Source of the DNA: Strigamia acuminata
Lineage: Eukaryota > Arthropoda > Chilopoda > Geophilomorpha > Linotaeniidae
DNA: 60,000 nt
NCBI GenBank assembly: GCA_949358305.1
Contig: OX442317.1
Location: 10,608,186-10,668,185, forward strand
Reading direction: 5' to 3'
The translations under genes and the position numbers were made by a program. Numbering within the stretch: position 1 is the stretch's first letter; each line of letters begins with the position of its first letter. The notes under the pieces are model-generated. The model was not told the origin of the DNA. It made no database searches and saw only the letters and a list, made by a program, of their open reading frames with translations. This document shows positions 11,401 to 20,120 of the stretch, one piece after another.

Positions 11401-12965
11401 TTCCACCACCGCAACGACATGTTGCGCACTTTTGCCGCCGAGAACCGGGTTCCTATGCAGAGGCTGTTAAATTCCCGGATGCCCCCCAATGGCAGGATGC
11501 CATAAGTGAAGAACTGGGGACATTCGAGAAGAGAGGAGTCTACGAGGAAGTCCCGAAACCCGCAAATACGACCATACTCGGCTGCAAGTGGATTTTCAAA
11601 TTAAAATCGGACGCATCGGGACAGATTATGAGATACCGCGCTAGATTAGTCGCGCAAGGTTTCAGACAGACTCTCGGCGTCGACTACGACGAGGTCTTCA
11701 GCCCGGTGGTGAACTTCGTATTAATCCGATTTTTCTTCTGTCTCCTCGTGATTCTCCAAGGTTGGAAAGACGCACACCTTGATGTGAAGTGTGCTTACCT
11801 TTACGGGGAGCTCGAACACCGAGTATATATGCGAATTCCCGCCGGTGCCTATTGTTCGAACCCGGATAACGTCTGGCTTCTCGTTAAATCACTGTACGGT
11901 CTCCACCAATCTGGCCGTCAGTGGTACGAAAAGTTAGACGAAACGCTACGAGGACTCGGATTTCGTAAACTTCCCGCGTGCAATTGCGTGTATGTTTTTG
12001 GAACGTCGGCAGTGATGCTTGTCTACGTGGACGACATCGTTTTGTTCTACTCGACTGACAACATCCTTGATCGCATCATCCGACTGATTTCATCGAAATT
12101 CGAGATCGTTAACCTCGGGCCAATTTCGAGATTACTAGGCGTCGACTTCATCAGATCCGCGGGGAGGGTGTTTATCATCCAACGTTCTTACATCGAAAAG
12201 TTGTTGAAGAAATTCGAGATTACAGCGGATAAGATGATTAAAGTCCCCGTCACACCAGGAACGACCCTGAAGAAGGGCTCCACCGAGAACTTATCCGATT
12301 TTCCATATCGATCGTTAATCGGTTCTCTGCTATTCCTGGCTTCTCGAACTCGACCCGACATCCAGTACTCCGTCATCGCGTTATCGCAATATAACAATTG
12401 CTACGACAAAACCCATATTCGCGCCCTTCTCCAGGTTCTCCGTTATGTCGCGAATACGGCCGATTACGCGATCGAATTATCCGGATGTACGACTAGCCAG
12501 TTGTGGGCATACACCGACGCTTCTTGGGCCTCCGAAGTCGAAACATCTCTTAGCTTCGGGGGATTCATAACTTACATCGGCAACGTCCCCATCGGGTGGG
12601 CGGCCAAGAAGCAGTCTTCCGTCGCGTGCTCGACGATGGAAGCGGAGTTCATCGCCCTCGTCGAGTGCGTGAAGGAACTCTACTGGCTTGATCACGTCTT
12701 TTCTCAACTCCCGTTTCTAAACCGCATGTCTCGACCTCTCGTCTATTCGGATGCTTTAGCATCCATCCAGTTTACGTCGAATGACGTAGAGAACGCGAAA
12801 ACCAAACACATTCGCGTTAAGTATCACTGGTTGCGGGAGTGGTATCTGGCAAAGTGCTTCGATTTACGGAAGGTCCCCGGTGAAACGAACGTAGCGGATA
12901 TTTTCACCAAATGGCTCGGGTCGGAGCGACTCCGAACACTCACCGCGGGAATCTTCTGCCAGTAA
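8499..12965 (+). CDS. Ty1/copia retrotransposon Gag-Pol polyprotein, gag 5'-truncated
   Basis: A 1,488-codon open frame for the copia replication proteins. Order: a remnant of the Gag C-terminus; a CCHC zinc knuckle (CFNCGEMGHYANKC, from residue 114); aspartic protease with DCGATDH (D203); integrase zinc finger (WHSRLGH, H450, with CNHC downstream); integrase core with D515 (HMDLWG), D578 (RTDRGGEF) and E614 (NGTAERINR), spacing D-35-E; proline/threonine-rich linkers; reverse transcriptase with YVDD (catalytic pair D1178-D1179); RNase H with TDAS (D1340) and STMEAEF. Protease-integrase-RT-RNase H is the copia order. Only about 113 residues precede the zinc knuckle, far fewer than a full Gag, and the first 30 or so look unrelated, so the chosen ATG is probably not the original start. 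No stop or frameshift is seen in pol, which suggests a fairly recent insertion. Confidence 0.93.
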   Translation: MKSAKSAMRLRTGGQGIGRRNVKNRVPFALREIRMRAIRLDMLPAEYSQVSFAIYHWEDPIFTPQKVSEQLLSEYMRQKSYSSRDSTSASSSHAYSTDQRSRSRGQRPLSSIRCFNCGEMGHYANKCPQPRKGQSPAPSAAFQRPSRSKSRNRGKNNPNKSNDGRPRGSSQAKRESNFFVHAPPQIIEMPAAHFMQSHEWIVDCGATDHVSHVASWFTSFVKVVPFDIELGQGTSQVTGKGTVRIETLIDGCECAVNLHDVLYAPNFEANLISVSKIDKHEHHIHIYKGRVDIYKADFRYPVLRAKEKGGLYYVDGLCPPVSSTANATTSAISVSNPLPPIKTLVTVEEDFIKVPKSRKKPKERELTDFGFEFPPLSQKAQTLPVPKSPPIPAPVPTSHQANPEPPSLQSYTDILKSIPFAHVPPPPPPELKQKKVAAPTAKKDATGIWHSRLGHLHTNAMKLLAANDQVYGIEPSEVAKELTCNHCRVAKSTKASHKPDDRPIMTKALDLLHMDLWGPHQTTSFGGARYIFTIIDDATRYTWMFPLAQKSQTFECFKDFVSRIERVADTRVKAIRTDRGGEFLSNEFVDYLRKSGIQGQRTNPSSPQMNGTAERINRTMADFMRATLDETRLPEELWAEMSVSFAYIKNRCPHSRLKNEVPYVLWRQRALSVRHLRKLGSKCWVHFTAPGRNKLAPRAWEGYLVGYATSTRGYRVWNPVDNKVIESIHVQIDERQSFRRTQRAPNPNRESTVELEPETPITPSSHVKFDDKVQYAKWTPLSDSEDEGSSTEYDSDDSDADSQKGAAAPRQVSPPPGFAALPPPSTGATPSATPTTTPAPSTGTTPTATPTASPPGSPTRFVAVRRGSGATHPIAAAPIIVPTAHTTYKSRVVGGNNPFSNWVREEHLRKDQVPGQIKIDVYYFPKPGVRLRSKPDIQKYCDAEGILYDEDLFFFGNMEHQLPPMPNLPPPQRHVAHFCRREPGSYAEAVKFPDAPQWQDAISEELGTFEKRGVYEEVPKPANTTILGCKWIFKLKSDASGQIMRYRARLVAQGFRQTLGVDYDEVFSPVVNFVLIRFFFCLLVILQGWKDAHLDVKCAYLYGELEHRVYMRIPAGAYCSNPDNVWLLVKSLYGLHQSGRQWYEKLDETLRGLGFRKLPACNCVYVFGTSAVMLVYVDDIVLFYSTDNILDRIIRLISSKFEIVNLGPISRLLGVDFIRSAGRVFIIQRSYIEKLLKKFEITADKMIKVPVTPGTTLKKGSTENLSDFPYRSLIGSLLFLASRTRPDIQYSVIALSQYNNCYDKTHIRALLQVLRYVANTADYAIELSGCTTSQLWAYTDASWASEVETSLSFGGFITYIGNVPIGWAAKKQSSVACSTMEAEFIALVECVKELYWLDHVFSQLPFLNRMSRPLVYSDALASIQFTSNDVENAKTKHIRVKYHWLREWYLAKCFDLRKVPGETNVADIFTKWLGSERLRTLTAGIFCQ

Positions 12966-13197
12966 CCGATGAAGACATCTTTATTTTTCCCATCGTTTTT
13001 CGGACAATCCTGAGTTATTTTTCCCGGATTTGAGGTTTTATCGTGTAGCTAGATTGGGAATTCCGAGCTTAGTAAGTGATGTTAACGATAGTACCCGACA
13101 CGATAATTCCGAAATTTTATTGTTTTCTTTTTCTGATTTGACACCGAAAGATCCCGTGTTCTATTTAAGTTCTTAATTCTACTTCAACTCATTTTGA

Positions 13198-13211
13198 AGT
13201 ATGGAGGGGTT
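13198..13211 (+). other. Polypurine tract of the copia element
   Basis: The purine-rich GAAGTATGGAGGGG-type sequence sits just upstream of TGTTGG, where plus-strand priming occurs in LTR retrotransposons. It lies about 230 bp after the pol stop codon. Confidence 0.6.
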
Positions 13212-13620
13212 TGTTGGCGTGTTCTGCGCCGTCTACTTCAATATGAGTTCTAACTTTATGTTTTAATTATGTTATTCGATATTTTATTCATTAATTATTA
13301 TATCTCGATGTATTATTTATATTTCGTACCGTAATTCTTATTTCCGATTGTATTTGTATGCATTGGCACAATGCGTCTCATTATTTGTCGTTATGTACAC
13401 GGCACATTGCTATGCCTAGCAATTCGATTATAGTTTTGATGTTAATTATTAACGCCAGATGGCGTTTATGTTGATTCACTTTTCCAAGATGGCGACCAAT
13501 AGTCGCATTTCGTTTTTCTCATCCAAATCTGGATTATGTTGTAAGTTTATTGTTTATCCATTAAATTTTATTGTTTTATAAGCGCTTTTGCTTCCTTTGC
13601 ACGTCTATTATAAGTGCAAA
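13212..13620 (+). repeat. Putative copia 3' LTR (right boundary uncertain)
   Basis: Begins TGTTGGCGTGTTCTGCGCC directly after the polypurine tract, as copia LTRs begin with TGTTG. It includes ATTAAA-type polyadenylation-like sequence near 13,560. No matching left LTR exists in the window to fix the end. It could stop near 13,620, or run to about 13,783 (CTGCTACA) where recognisable gypsy coding sequence starts on the other strand. Confidence 0.5.
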
Positions 13621-16600
13621 CCACTTTCACGGCGATTCCTATCGCCATTTCCGCGCACGTCGTGCAGACGTCGCCTCGTATAGTGGCAAAGTGCGCCCGG
13701 GTCGGTCGCCGCCATTGCCGCTATTTTCTCGTCGTTTCCTTTATTTTGCACGACCATTTCGTGCCGTGTTTCCACCTCTGCTACAGAATACTCGTCAACC
13801 ACGACGAACAGTATTTTTCCGTCGGGAAACGGTCCCAAGAAATCGACTGCTATCTTTTGCCATGGGCGATCCGGCAGCTCAGACATCTCGAGCGGGGTCC
13901 TCGCCTTCACCGGCACGCTTGCTTGGCAAGGAATGCAGCCCGCAACGAGCTTCTCCACCTGAGCATCCAGGCCCGGATACCAGACTTTCTGGCGCAATAA
14001 CATCTTGGTTTTCACCACGCCCTGATGCCCCCGATGCGCAATTTTCACTACTTCGTCCCTCAATGACGTCGGCACCACAATTCGGTCGCCCCGGAGAATA
14101 ATCCCGTCCTCAGCAATCGTAAACTCGTCACGCAACATTCTGAAAGATTTTAAACAGTCATCCTTCCATAATTTTTCTGACTCACCACCGTCCTGTCTTA
14201 AAGCTCGCTGTAGCATTTTCAAGCTGGCGTCCTCTTGCGTACACTCTGCTATTCTCGCCCGTGTTAATGACTTGGGCACTCGTGTCCTAACCACAAAATT
14301 AATGTAATTTTCCAAAGTCCTCGACATCACGCCATCACTCTTCCCTTCGCTGCCCGCATGGCGCGACATGTAATCGCTGGGGTTGGAGCTGCCCTTTGTA
14401 AATTTTACCTCGAATACGTACTGTTGTATTCGCAAGCAGAGTCTCTCTATTCTAGCTGAGGGCCGAGCTTTCCTGTTGCCAAATATGCTTATCAGCGGTT
14501 TGTGATCTGTAAATAGAAGGAAATTCACCCCGTACAAGTACAAGTAAAAATGTTCAATGGCCCAAACGGCCGCCAAAGTTTCACGCTCGATTTGCGAGTA
14601 TCTGCTCTCCACATCGGTTAATGCTCGGCTGGCGTATGCTACAACTCGCGGCTCAATCTCACCACTCCTAACTTGAGCCAAAATGGCACCCAGTCCATTC
14701 GGCCCCGCGTCCACCGTCACGTGTGTCACCGCCGCCGGATCATGGTACGCTAAAACGTTCTTATTTCCCAGCTGTTTTTTTATGCTGGTCCATGCCTTTT
14801 GGTGCTTCTCCTCCCATTGGAATCTCCCATTCGAACGCTTAGTTAAGTCTCTCAACGGCTTCAAAGTCTCCGCCATATTCTCAATAAAACGTGCGCAGTA
14901 CACCACCATGCCCAATAAACTCTTTACCTCCGTCACCGATTTTGGGATCCCCATCTTTTCTATCGCCTCCACCTTTCGCGGGTCAATTGCCACACCGGCC
15001 GCCGAAAACACATGGCCAAAAAAAACGATCTCGTCCCGGCGAATCTCACATTTGTCCTCATTTAGGGTCAAACCCCTTTCTTCTAGCCGCCGCAAAACAG
15101 CGTGAATCGCCGCATCATGTGCTTCCACCGTCTTGCCTACAATGAATATATCATCGACAATATTAATGCAGTTCGAAAGCCCCTCGATTACTTGTCGAAT
15201 GGTATCCTGAAATAACTCAGAGGCCGAATTAATGCCAAACAATAGCCTTTTAAACCGAAATAGGCCCACATGAGTCGCGAAAACAGTATACTTCCGCGAC
15301 TCCTCGTCGAGTTCGACCTGGTTGAATCCATGGTTTAAATCCAGCTTGGAAAAATATCTTGCCCCTTCTGCAAGTGCCACGACGTCTTCCAATCGAGGTG
15401 AGGTATGGCGTACTCTTTTGATGGCCTTATTAACTTCTCTTGCGTCGACGCACATACGTATGGCGTTGGGGTCCGGATCTTTTGGTTTGTCGACGCAATG
15501 GATCGGCGAGACCCAGGGCGTCGGGCCCATCCCCTCGTCGATCCGTTCGATCACATCCATACGCAGCAGTCTTTCGAGTTCGTTTTCAACCTTCTTCCTT
15601 AACCGAAACGGCAGCGGGCGGTAGCGTTGGGCAACTGGAGCCACTTCCTCATCCACATGCAAATGAATCTGATAGTTTATTAGCTTACCGACCCCTCGAA
15701 ACAGCTTCGGGTACTGTCGTTTAATTTCCTCCTCGATCGTCGACCTTTCCACGTTATTTACTATTTCCACAATCCCTAACTGCTTTGCCGTGTCGTAGTT
15801 CAATAACGATGCGCCCGGGCGGTCCACCACATACGCCGTTACACACATTTGTTGTCCCTCATAATGGAGCGTCAGCTCCGTACGCCCCAAAAGCGGCAGT
15901 GGCTCCTCCGCCCCGTACGGCAGTAACTTGGCGCGACTTCCTACTAATGTCGGTTTTCGCTGCATGGCTCGGTAGTCCTCCCTGCCCAAAATGTTCACGG
16001 ACGTCCCGGAATCGACAATAAATCTTGTGCACTTACTCTCCTCACCTATCGTTAAACGCACTTCCGGCATCTTTGATTTTCCTCTCTTCCGCTCCGCACA
16101 CATTCCAATCACGAATAGTTCCTCATCATCGCTCTCTTCGTTGCAAATACGACCCACGATGTTTGTTTTCTCATCGGCGCCTCCCCCGTCGCTCCTCTTT
16201 CCACGACAAAATCGCACGAAATGTCCCACCTTTCCACATCCCCGACACGTCACGCTCCTCGCCGGGCATTCCTGTGGGGGCGCGTGTGGCCACGCGCGCC
16301 CGCAATTGAAACACTTCCTATTATTGAAATTTCTGAGCCCACCTGATCCGCTCTGCGTTGTTGTCACCGTTGGCTCACTCCGCCGAGTTTCCACATTACT
16401 ATTGGCCCTTTTCCTCGCCTCGGTCGGCGCTCGGACCCAGTTGACATCACCTGTTATTTCCTTCTCACCTCCTTCCATTTGCTTTGCCTGGTACTCCGAC
16501 GCCTCGTAACCTCGGCCTAAATCTAACAATTGTTTTAAAGTCAACGAATCGTCTCGCAGTCCTTGTCGTCGCAACCGATTCATGTTCGTGCCCAAAATCA

Positions 16601-17057
16601 GCTGGGACTTTATCTCCCGGTCATCATCATGGAACTCACAACCCACTGCTAGCTGTCGGAGCCGCATTTGGTATTTGTCTAGGGATTCTGTCGCCTCCTG
16701 GCGAGATACACGAAAAGTATATATACAAAACTGCATGTTCTTACCCGGAGCGAAATATTTCGTCAGCGCCTCCTTAACCGAGTCAAAATTCCTATCCTCT
16801 TCCTCTATCGCGAGCGTCTCGTACACAGAGAAAACCTCTTCACCTGCTTGATGTAGGAGCGTCGCCATTTTCCTCCCGTCGTCCTTAATTCCAGCCGCGA
16901 CCAAAAACATTTCGAGTCTACTCAGCCATCTCTTCCATCTCTGGGCCTGTGTGGTTGCTTCGCCATGCACGTCGAACGGCGGAATCCCTGCTGTGCGTAG
17001 AAAACCTGCCACGCCTCCCGTTTCGTCCGCCATGACAGCGTCGCTCACAACACACAA
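13608..17057 (-). CDS. Ty3/gypsy retrotransposon Gag-Pol polyprotein, integrase 3'-truncated
   Basis: A single 1,149-codon frame. Order: capsid-like Gag (about residues 10-200); two zinc knuckles (CFNC from residue 249, then CRGCGKVGHFVRFC); aspartic protease DSGTSVN (D349); reverse transcriptase with catalytic D635-D636 in NIVDDIFIVG, where the usual aromatic residue of YxDD is isoleucine; RNase H (VTVDAGPNGLGAIL and LLFTDHKPL); integrase zinc finger (HRGHQG to CIPC, about residues 1007-1045); and the first core aspartate (AVDFLGPF, D1072). After about residue 1091 (base 13,785) the match fades. A TDPGA stretch may be a decayed second aspartate motif, but the third acidic residue, chromodomain and 3' LTR are absent. 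The break faces the copia 3' LTR. Gag and Pol share one frame without a frameshift. It would not integrate by itself. Confidence 0.93.
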   Translation of the reverse strand: MCVVSDAVMADETGGVAGFLRTAGIPPFDVHGEATTQAQRWKRWLSRLEMFLVAAGIKDDGRKMATLLHQAGEEVFSVYETLAIEEEDRNFDSVKEALTKYFAPGKNMQFCIYTFRVSRQEATESLDKYQMRLRQLAVGCEFHDDDREIKSQLILGTNMNRLRRQGLRDDSLTLKQLLDLGRGYEASEYQAKQMEGGEKEITGDVNWVRAPTEARKRANSNVETRRSEPTVTTTQSGSGGLRNFNNRKCFNCGRAWPHAPPQECPARSVTCRGCGKVGHFVRFCRGKRSDGGGADEKTNIVGRICNEESDDEELFVIGMCAERKRGKSKMPEVRLTIGEESKCTRFIVDSGTSVNILGREDYRAMQRKPTLVGSRAKLLPYGAEEPLPLLGRTELTLHYEGQQMCVTAYVVDRPGASLLNYDTAKQLGIVEIVNNVERSTIEEEIKRQYPKLFRGVGKLINYQIHLHVDEEVAPVAQRYRPLPFRLRKKVENELERLLRMDVIERIDEGMGPTPWVSPIHCVDKPKDPDPNAIRMCVDAREVNKAIKRVRHTSPRLEDVVALAEGARYFSKLDLNHGFNQVELDEESRKYTVFATHVGLFRFKRLLFGINSASELFQDTIRQVIEGLSNCINIVDDIFIVGKTVEAHDAAIHAVLRRLEERGLTLNEDKCEIRRDEIVFFGHVFSAAGVAIDPRKVEAIEKMGIPKSVTEVKSLLGMVVYCARFIENMAETLKPLRDLTKRSNGRFQWEEKHQKAWTSIKKQLGNKNVLAYHDPAAVTHVTVDAGPNGLGAILAQVRSGEIEPRVVAYASRALTDVESRYSQIERETLAAVWAIEHFYLYLYGVNFLLFTDHKPLISIFGNRKARPSARIERLCLRIQQYVFEVKFTKGSSNPSDYMSRHAGSEGKSDGVMSRTLENYINFVVRTRVPKSLTRARIAECTQEDASLKMLQRALRQDGGESEKLWKDDCLKSFRMLRDEFTIAEDGIILRGDRIVVPTSLRDEVVKIAHRGHQGVVKTKMLLRQKVWYPGLDAQVEKLVAGCIPCQASVPVKARTPLEMSELPDRPWQKIAVDFLGPFPDGKILFVVVDEYSVAEVETRHEMVVQNKGNDEKIAAMAATDPGALCHYTRRRLHDVRGNGDRNRRESGLHL

Positions 17058-17150
17058 CGCAAAGTCACAAAATCCAAGATAAACTGTCCATTCACAATAA
17101 ATTGTTCATTCGTACCCGTATATCACGCACAAAGTCCAATAAATAAATTT

Positions 17151-17162
17151 CCCTCGTCGCCA
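17151..17162 (-). other. Gypsy primer-binding site
   Basis: On the minus strand TGGCGACGAGGG follows the LTR end (TTTTACA) after one base. A TGG-starting site complementary to a tRNA 3' end, here ...CGTCGCCA, is typical of gypsy elements. It lies about 95 bp upstream of the gag ATG. Confidence 0.7.
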
Positions 17163-17163
17163 A

Positions 17164-17296
17164 TGTAAAATACTGAAATAAGGGAGACATCCACACCCGT
17201 TCAATGCTAGTTAGCAAGTGAGTTTTATTACACTTAACGGCCTTCACACGGCCTTGAACATCGCGCCCTCTAGTGGCGCATTTACACAATACTACA
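17164..17296 (-). repeat. Gypsy 5' LTR, about 133 bp
   Basis: Read on the minus strand it starts TGTAGTATTGTG and ends CAGTATTTTACA, giving TGTA...TACA termini, directly followed by the primer-binding site. It carries AATAAA (plus-strand positions 17,223-17,228) and a CCACTAGAGGGCGC segment. The right boundary rests on the TG...CA rule, since no partner LTR is present. Confidence 0.65.
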
Positions 17297-17642
17297 GTCC
17301 CCACGCTAAAGTAGTGGGATGACCATTGCAAATAAGCTATCCTGAATGGTCGTGACCATTCTCTCTCAAAATGACGGGGTAGGCGCTTAATACCTTTAGT
17401 TTTCCTGATCCAAAGCTACCAGTGAATGTCCCTGCCAGCTTAAGTAATTCTACAAGTATTTGTCCGTTTGCTTGTGAGAGTGGACGGACACCATTAGGGC
17501 GAGGGTTGTCTAAATAGTGCTGGGTACACAACACACATAGAAAATGACACAAATGACAGAGGTTTAATGGCCTTTATCAGTATCTAAAGGTCAGTATATC
17601 ATGCCTTTTCCCATTGCTTATACCGCATTGCTGCAGCTTATC
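17297..17642. other. Intergenic, nothing recognised
   Basis: Separates the gypsy LTR from the putative BEL LTR. No domain, RNA or repeat end is seen. Confidence 0.35.
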
Positions 17643-17982
17643 TGTGACCAAGATACTGACCATGCGGTTAGGATTAACTGTGGACAGCGAGATCGGATTG
17701 CCATAGTTCGTATGGGTCGAAGACCTAATCGATGTGCCGCTCATCAGCACATCCCCTAAGCATCACCATGACGAACAGGAATGAGCCCCAGACTGGGGCT
17801 CCTCCAGAAGTGGGGCTCTTAAATAAGCTACTCTTGCACCATTAAGCGTATGGCTTTTTCCATTGGTTATTGGCGATATCGCCTAGAAAAAGCAACTCCC
17901 CCATTCACGGCGAAGTTGTACTGTACCAGTGGGCCATGTGGGGTTGTGTTGACTGTTGATCTGTGACCGAAAACCAATCACA
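17643..17982 (-). repeat. Putative BEL/Pao LTR, about 340 bp
   Basis: On the plus strand it starts TGTGACCAAGATACTG and ends AAAACCAATCACA, so the termini form a TGTGA...TCACA inverted repeat. It is flanked by a polypurine tract on the minus strand. Minus-strand CTTATTTAAGAG (near 17,820) could be a TATA-like promoter element. A GAGCCCCA-GAC-TGGGGCTC hairpin lies at 17,783-17,801. Orientation and position fit the 3' LTR of the decayed BEL pol at 19.3-20.1 kb. Confidence 0.55.
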
Positions 17983-18001
17983 TCTCTTCTCCCCTCTCTT
18001 C
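17983..18001 (-). other. Polypurine tract of the BEL/Pao element
   Basis: The plus strand is pure C/T (TCTCTTCTCCCCTCTCTTC), i.e. GAAGAGAGGGGAGAAGAGA on the minus strand, ending exactly at the LTR TGTGATTGG. Confidence 0.6.
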
Positions 18002-19185
18002 AAAACGGTTTGGGTTAGACGTTTTCAACACATGCCAGCACCGGACACATTCACGCTTTACAATGAAATTCTAACATTTTATTTCAAACTATTGTTTTTT
18101 GAATAATTTTGTTTACATACGGTAGTTGTGAGGCTAAAAAGTCTTTTTTCTGGTTGTATTATTACGAATTACCGGAGTATGTTATTTTTTATGTTATATT
18201 ATTAGGTACTTTTTTATACTCCGTATTTTATTTTTTATCCACATTGTAGGCTCCCCTGTTGGAAGGGTCATTACATTATTGAAAGAAGTAATTACATTAT
18301 TATAAGAAGTAATTACATTATTATTTTCCTATTTATATTGTATTATATTATATTTTATTACTATTTATTTCATTATTATTTGTATTACTCACTAACCTTT
18401 GTTTATTTTATTTATTAGTTGTTTAAATACGTGGCTTTTATTCATGTGAATACTTTTAAAATTTTATCATTTCTAAAATGTGCTTCAAGAAACGAATATT
18501 TCTTCTTTTTTTCTTTCCATTGGTAATTCACAAAATTTCACAGTCAACAGAAAAAGGAAATTGAAGCAATTGGCAAGCGAAAAGTAAAGAAAGCAATGTA
18601 ATTTTAATAGAGAGTGAGATTGAGATGAGAAGTTTGCTTATAAAATTTAAATCGGGGCTTGGCTGCATTCTGTAGCTGTGTTTGCAGTTTGTCGATGAGC
18701 ATTAGCCGCTGTTATTACTCGTGGGAGGTGGCATTTTCCCCACTCTTGCGAAATGACACTCTAAACGCAGAATAAGAAATTGACACATATTTTGAAGTAG
18801 CAAAAATAACAATTTATAATTCACAATTCCTCTCCACATGAAAATAAGAAATAATAAGCAATTGGAAATTAAAATATGTCGGATTTGTTTCAGGTCAAAT
18901 TAACAGGCATAAGGTGTAAAAGATCAGGGATGTTGACTGACAATGACTGTTTCTTTGCAAAGATACAGAATTACCATTTTGCATTTTATTTTAAGCTTTA
19001 TTAATAAGAATAATAATAATACATTTTTAATACTCAACACCCCAGTTCACGTTTAGTCCGAAGTCGGGTCACTTTATCGAATCCCGTTTTATTGAATGGC
19101 AGTTTGTTTCGATGAAACGTGCCATTATTTTCGATGAAACGGTACAGTAAAAAAATACGGAATACACAAACAGAAAAACCAAAAA
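18002..19185. other. AT-rich intergenic stretch
   Basis: No gene is recognised. It contains runs of ATTACATTATTA type (18,270-18,380). If the flanking BEL pieces are one element, its C-terminal integrase has been lost or replaced here. Confidence 0.35.
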
Positions 19186-19257
19186 CCTAACCTGACCTGA
19201 CCTGACCTAACCTGACCTAACCTGATTTAATGCAACCTAACACAATCTAACCTAACC
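19186..19257. repeat. Degenerate (CCTAA/CCTGA) pentanucleotide array, telomere-like
   Basis: Fourteen consecutive 5-mers. The first eight are CCTAA or CCTGA; the rest include TTTAA, TGCAA, CACAA and TCTAA variants. The opposite strand reads TTAGG/TCAGG, which are arthropod-type telomere units. The tract is short and interstitial, so it is either a decayed telomeric insertion or a chance microsatellite. Confidence 0.6.
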
Positions 19258-19279
19258 ACGTAGCCAGGGTCGTGCCGAC

Positions 19280-20120
19280 TTAGCTCCTGAACAGATTGAA
19301 GTAAATTAGCTTCTTATCCACTAAAATCATATCAGATTTATCCAAATATTTGATGAGGAGGCTATTCCCAGAATTAAATTCAGTCAAAAGTGGAACTGGA
19401 TCTGACAATTGAAGCTGAGGCAAAGAAGGGTTGACCACACTGTCCTGGTTTCTTCGCTTGATACATGCATCGCACTTGAATGTAGATTCGAAAACACCAA
19501 TTTTCTCATATCTAACTTTATAGCAGTCAGCATGGTGCTTAACTGTACTTAATGAACAACAAACCGACAGTTGTTTTCCAAAGACTGAGGCCTTATGATA
19601 CATCTGTTGCACTGGTCAAGAGGCGGCGGCATAATCGAGCACTCGCTCCAAGCTTAACCAAGACTAGGTCAGGCCAAGGCCTAGTCAGGCACAAGGAAAA
19701 AACCATCGTATACAGGATAAAAATAAACACATTATTAATATCTGCATTTGGAAAGAAGAAGGAATGTATTACAGCTTCCATTTGAGTAGCGTACACGATT
19801 GTACGCCACCACCCAATACGCAAAGAGGCTTGCATTGCAAAAAAGATGGATTTTGTGGTTGTCTAAACTCGCATCTAAGCCAAAATGTCATGGCACTCGA
19901 ATTTGTTCCAACAATGGCAATTGCGCTTTTCACTTCTCCCACTGGTTGACAAGTTCGATGGGGAGGTCCCACCCCGTTTGTTGCTTCCACAGTTTTCCAG
20001 AAACCGAGAATGTCGACGCAAATCCTAACGCATTAAAGATTTGCGCAACTAGTTGGGTAACCTGTTGTTTCGTGTTTGATTCTTGCCCTAAAGTTTTTAA
20101 GTCTTCAAGCACCAGTGACT
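19280..20120 (-). pseudogene. BEL/Pao pol remnant (RT end, RNase H, possible integrase zinc finger)
   Basis: At 20,112-19,930 the minus strand encodes VAQIFNALGFAS and TGWDLPIELVNQW, the conserved segment between reverse transcriptase and RNase H of BEL/Pao elements. The match continues in another frame (QLPLLEQIRVP, a stop, then HKIHLFCNASLFAY and NTFLLSK), marking the RNase H start, so at least one frameshift and several stops are present. At 19,612-19,280 an open frame with HHADCYKVRY and FKCDACIKRRN may be the integrase HHCC region; alternatively it resembles the second half of a PHD finger. The piece is non-functional. Confidence 0.72.

Noticed and set aside
13571-16851. Several plus-strand open frames opposite the gypsy polyprotein
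   Set aside because: They are complementary-strand shadows of a long conserved minus-strand coding frame and have no domain motifs.
19280-19612. Host PHD-finger exon
   Set aside because: The H-x2-C and C-x2-C spacing could suit a PHD half, but the position right after a BEL RNase H in the same orientation makes an integrase zinc finger more likely; neither is certain.
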